7,272 nt of DNA, from NCBI GenBank assembly GCA_902775835.1, contig CACYNZ010000190.1, positions 1-7,272 of the forward strand, in the 5' to 3' direction. The notes below the pieces were generated by a model, which was given only the letters and a program-made list of their open reading frames with translations, was not told the DNA's origin and did no database searches. A program made the position numbers and the translations under genes. This stretch comes from an uncultured Eubacteriales bacterium (GTDB taxonomy: Bacteria > Bacillota_A > Clostridia > Christensenellales > Aristaeellaceae). Below, piece after piece: positions 5,111-7,272 of this stretch. The first letter of the stretch is position 1; the number at the start of each line of letters is the position of its first letter.

Positions 5111-6730
5111 ATGAAGAAGCTCGTATCTCTGGCACTGGCTGCAATGATGCTTCTGTCCCTGGTGTCCTTTGCTTCCGCTGAAGGACAGACGGACTTCATC
5201 ATTCTCAGCGGCATTTCCGCCCTGTCCGGCGGTTATGACAACAACCCTGTGCTGAACCAGATGCAGGAAGAAGTCGGCATCAAGATCACCTGGGATACCT
5301 GGTCTGACAGTCTGGGCGAAGTGGTGGGCACCCGCATCAGCGGCAATGCTGCCAGCAAGACGCCCATTGACGCCTTCCAGGCAGTCGGCTTCAGCAACTT
5401 CGATCTGATGCGGTACGGCGCTGCCGGCACCTTCATCGATCTGACCCCCTACATCACGCCTGAAGTGATGCCCAACCTGAGCGCCATCCTGGAAAAGCAT
5501 CCTGAAATCAAGGCTGCCATTACCATGGAAGACGGCAAGATCTATGGTCTGCCTGCTGCAGAGCAGATGGGCACCGCCGGTATCGGCCGCGAGAAGGATT
5601 ATTCCATCTTCAGCGTGCCCCAGTTCTCCATGATCAACAAGGCATGGCTGGATGATCTGGGACTGGAAATGCCCACCACCCTGGATGAACTGCACGCCGT
5701 ACTGACTGCGTTCAAAGAGAATGACATGTCCGCCAAGTTCTACGGCAATGCCCCCGGAACCACCATCCCCATGAGCACCGGTTTCGACCAGTGGTGCTGG
5801 GGTCAGAACATCTTCTATGCCGGCTTCGGCTTCACCAACTGGCCCAATGACGTGTGCATGGACCTGATGGTGGACAAGGACGGCAAGGTCAACTTCGTAT
5901 GTGACGATGACAACTACCGTGCTGCTGTGACCTATTTCCATGACTGGTATGCCGAAGGCCTGATGGACATGGAAATGTTCTCCCAGGATACCAACCAGCT
6001 CATCGCCAAGTGCCAGAATGGCAACGTGGGTGTGACCACCTGGTGGGAAATCAACGAAATCATGGGCGCACATGCGGGCGACTATGTCTACCTGCCCGTG
6101 CTCAACGGCCCCGACGGCACCAGCAATGTGACCCTGCGTACCGGCGGCGCCACCAATTCCGGTCAGCTGTCCATCACCGCTCAGTGCAAGGATCCCGCCA
6201 AGCTGCTGGCCTTCTATGACCTGTGGTACAAGGGCGAGAACGTGATGCAGCTCCAGTACGGCCCCATCGGTGTGTACTTCACCGAGCAGGACGAAAAGGG
6301 CATGTGGAAATCCATCACCGATGAGGAAGCCCGCGCCAAGTTCAACAAGGGTGCCGGAGAACTCAAGGCCCAGTCTGAAGTGGCCGGTCCCAAGCTGATC
6401 CTCTCCGAATACTACAATGAGTACTTCTACATGGAAGACCGCGCCATGGAGCGTCTGGCTGACATCTACGACTTCTGGATGCAGTATGTGAAGGATGACA
6501 CCTTCTATCCTCAGGACTGCGTGTACACCCAGAGCGAACTGGATGATCTGGACTTCTACCGTGCTGACTTCGAGCGTGCCGTGTCCGAGCAGGAAGCCCT
6601 GTGGCTCAAGAACGGCGGCCCCACCGATGAGGAATGGGAAGCCTACAAGTCCACCCTGGAGCGCTGCGGCATGAGCACCCTGCTGGATATCTATCAGACC
6701 GTGTACGATCGTTATCTGGCAGCCAAATAA
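5111..6730 (+). CDS. Extracellular sugar-binding protein of the ABC transporter
   Basis: A 539-residue solute-binding protein of the large family that accompanies LplB/YtcP permeases; pneumococcal SusX/FusA, which binds fructo-oligosaccharides, is of similar length. Residues 1-23 are a signal peptide (MKK, a hydrophobic core, then ASA before EG24) of signal peptidase I type, with no lipobox cysteine. Aromatic residues suited to sugar stacking include W61, W64, W228, W230, W244, W311 and W312. The C-terminal TLLDIYQTVYDRY (523-535) matches the usual family ending. ATG 5111 follows AAGGAGG (5097-5103) by 7 nt. Two oddities: seven cysteines (229, 249, 264, 301, 359, 470, 519) in an exported protein, and the calcium-type DxNGNGxxDEIP loop common in relatives is replaced at about 203-220. 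It should capture a fructoside outside the membrane and deliver it to the permease pair. Substrate is inferred from context. Confidence 0.92.
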   Translation: MKKLVSLALAAMMLLSLVSFASAEGQTDFIILSGISALSGGYDNNPVLNQMQEEVGIKITWDTWSDSLGEVVGTRISGNAASKTPIDAFQAVGFSNFDLMRYGAAGTFIDLTPYITPEVMPNLSAILEKHPEIKAAITMEDGKIYGLPAAEQMGTAGIGREKDYSIFSVPQFSMINKAWLDDLGLEMPTTLDELHAVLTAFKENDMSAKFYGNAPGTTIPMSTGFDQWCWGQNIFYAGFGFTNWPNDVCMDLMVDKDGKVNFVCDDDNYRAAVTYFHDWYAEGLMDMEMFSQDTNQLIAKCQNGNVGVTTWWEINEIMGAHAGDYVYLPVLNGPDGTSNVTLRTGGATNSGQLSITAQCKDPAKLLAFYDLWYKGENVMQLQYGPIGVYFTEQDEKGMWKSITDEEARAKFNKGAGELKAQSEVAGPKLILSEYYNEYFYMEDRAMERLADIYDFWMQYVKDDTFYPQDCVYTQSELDDLDFYRADFERAVSEQEALWLKNGGPTDEEWEAYKSTLERCGMSTLLDIYQTVYDRYLAAK

Positions 6731-6732
6731 AA

Positions 6733-6741
6733 TGGTATAAT
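6733..6741 (+). promoter_or_regulatory. Extended -10 motif, possible internal promoter for the GH32 gene
   Basis: TGGTATAAT fits the extended -10 consensus (TGnTATAAT) exactly and starts 3 nt after the binding-protein stop codon. No good -35 is visible (TATCTG at 6713-6718 with a 17-nt spacer is poor), but extended -10 promoters can work without one. Transcription would begin at about 6748, just ahead of the hairpin. Confidence 0.4.
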
Positions 6742-6750
6742 GTTTTCCTG

Positions 6751-6776
6751 CCGGGGGCCGGATGTCCGGCTCCCGG
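6751..6776 (+). terminator. GC-rich hairpin between binding protein and GH32 gene (attenuator or mRNA-stabilising)
   Basis: CCGGGGGCCGGA (6751-6762) pairs with TCCGGCTCCCGG (6765-6776) over 12 positions with one G-T wobble; the drawn 2-nt loop would in practice open the closing pair to leave four. It is followed by only TTTC, so termination would be partial. Such hairpins after binding-protein genes usually protect the upstream mRNA and reduce downstream expression, which gives excess binding protein over enzyme. That role is inferred here. Confidence 0.55.
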
Positions 6777-6810
6777 TTTCATACTATAAAAGATACACAG
6801 GAGGCCCAGC

Positions 6811-7272
6811 ATGAGCAAGAATCCCACTGCGCTGGAACGAGTACGTGACTATGAACGGGAACAGGCGGTCAGACTGCCGGCGGACGAGCGCCCGCTGTTC
6901 CATCTCACACCGCTGATCGGATGGATGAATGATCCCAATGGCTTCTGCTATTACAAGGGACAGTATCATCTCTTTTATCAGTATCATCCCTTTTCCCGCC
7001 AGTGGGGACCCATGCACTGGGGGCATGCCGTGAGTCAGGACCTTCTGCACTGGACATACATGAACTGTGCGCTGGCGCCGGATACGGCCGCGGACGCGGG
7101 CGGATGCTTTTCCGGAAGCGCCGTGCCCATGCCCGACGGGCGGCTGATGCTCTGCTATACCGGTGTGCAGCCGGCGGGCACCTTCCGCCGCGAGACCCAG
7201 GCCCAGTGCGTGGCTTTCGGCGACGGACAGGATTTTGAGAAATCCCTGCTCAATCCGGTGATCCGGCACGCG
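6811..7272 (+). CDS. GH32 beta-fructosidase (sucrose/sucrose-6-phosphate hydrolase type), 3' end outside window
   Basis: The first 154 residues of a glycoside hydrolase family 32 enzyme, running in frame off the right edge. HLTPLIGWMNDPNGF (31-45) carries the catalytic nucleophile Asp41. YHLFYQYHPFSRQWGPMHWGHAVSQDLLHW is the family's next signature (about residues 51-80), and the GCFSGSAV motif (about 96-103) follows. The RDP and EC motifs, with the transition-state stabiliser and acid/base, lie beyond the window. There is no signal peptide, and the first 30 residues are charged and helical, as in cytoplasmic sucrases, so the enzyme likely cleaves imported sucrose or short fructo-oligosaccharides, releasing terminal fructose. 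ATG 6811 follows AGGAGG (6799-6804) by 6 nt. It sits 80 nt after the binding-protein gene, like SusH in the sus locus. Sucrose-6-phosphate specificity is unlikely next to an ABC importer, which does not phosphorylate its cargo. Confidence 0.93.
   Translation, partial: MSKNPTALERVRDYEREQAVRLPADERPLFHLTPLIGWMNDPNGFCYYKGQYHLFYQYHPFSRQWGPMHWGHAVSQDLLHWTYMNCALAPDTAADAGGCFSGSAVPMPDGRLMLCYTGVQPAGTFRRETQAQCVAFGDGQDFEKSLLNPVIRHA

Noticed and set aside
3201..6073. Long minus-strand open frames opposite the transporter genes (3201-4223, 4102-5214, 5033-6073)
   Set aside because: They lie opposite well-recognised permease and binding-protein genes, are rich in His, Gly and Asp as expected from antisense of GC-ending codons, and have no recognisable domain or ribosome site.
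1..7272. CRISPR array, tRNA, rRNA, insertion sequence or attachment site
   Set aside because: I saw no regularly spaced direct repeats, cloverleaf-like segments, transposase motifs or matching terminal repeats.

Overview
The window reads as part of a chromosome of an anaerobic Gram-positive-type bacterium (Firmicutes/Clostridia, probably an uncultured gut or rumen lineage). The support is strong AGGAGG ribosome binding sites 6-7 nt before most starts, an LplB/YtcP-type two-permease sugar ABC transporter with its binding protein, and a LacI-family regulator. The transporter genes are GC-rich, around 55-60% where I sampled lines. The first gene is visibly more AT-rich, around 45% in a sampled line. 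The taxonomic call is inference.

Layout. (1) 1-659, plus strand: the last 35 codons of an upstream gene, then a 193-residue protein of unknown function that overlaps it by 32 nt. A very long hairpin (719-778) follows. (2) 660-1240: mostly non-coding as far as I can see, with one doubtful 73-residue reading frame. (3) 1241-2383, minus strand: a complete LacI/GalR-type regulator, with a clear intrinsic terminator downstream and a good sigma-A-type promoter upstream that overlaps a perfect 14-bp palindrome. (4) 2384-3185: an unusually long divergent intergenic region holding two promoters and at least six TCATGA-centred palindromic sites. (5) 3186-6730, plus strand: two ABC permeases and a 539-residue sugar-binding protein. 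(6) 6811 to the window end: the N-terminal 154 residues of a GH32 beta-fructosidase, with the catalytic WMNDPNG motif.

How it works together: the regulator and transporter promoters each carry a palindrome at or just after the predicted transcription start, so the LacI protein probably represses both itself and the operon until a sugar inducer appears. The binding protein would deliver sucrose or short fructo-oligosaccharides to the two-permease channel. The ATPase is not in the window and is probably a shared one encoded elsewhere. The GH32 enzyme shows no signal peptide, so it would hydrolyse the imported fructoside in the cytoplasm. The gene order regulator / permease 1 / permease 2 / binding protein / GH32 is, from memory, the same as in the pneumococcal sus (fus) locus, which supports a fructoside substrate.

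I do not see a clearly new type of system. The points most worth a second look are the operator-rich 800-nt divergent region, a binding protein with no lipoprotein cysteine but seven other cysteines, the promoter-plus-hairpin between the binding protein and the hydrolase, and the overlapping unknown genes at the left edge.
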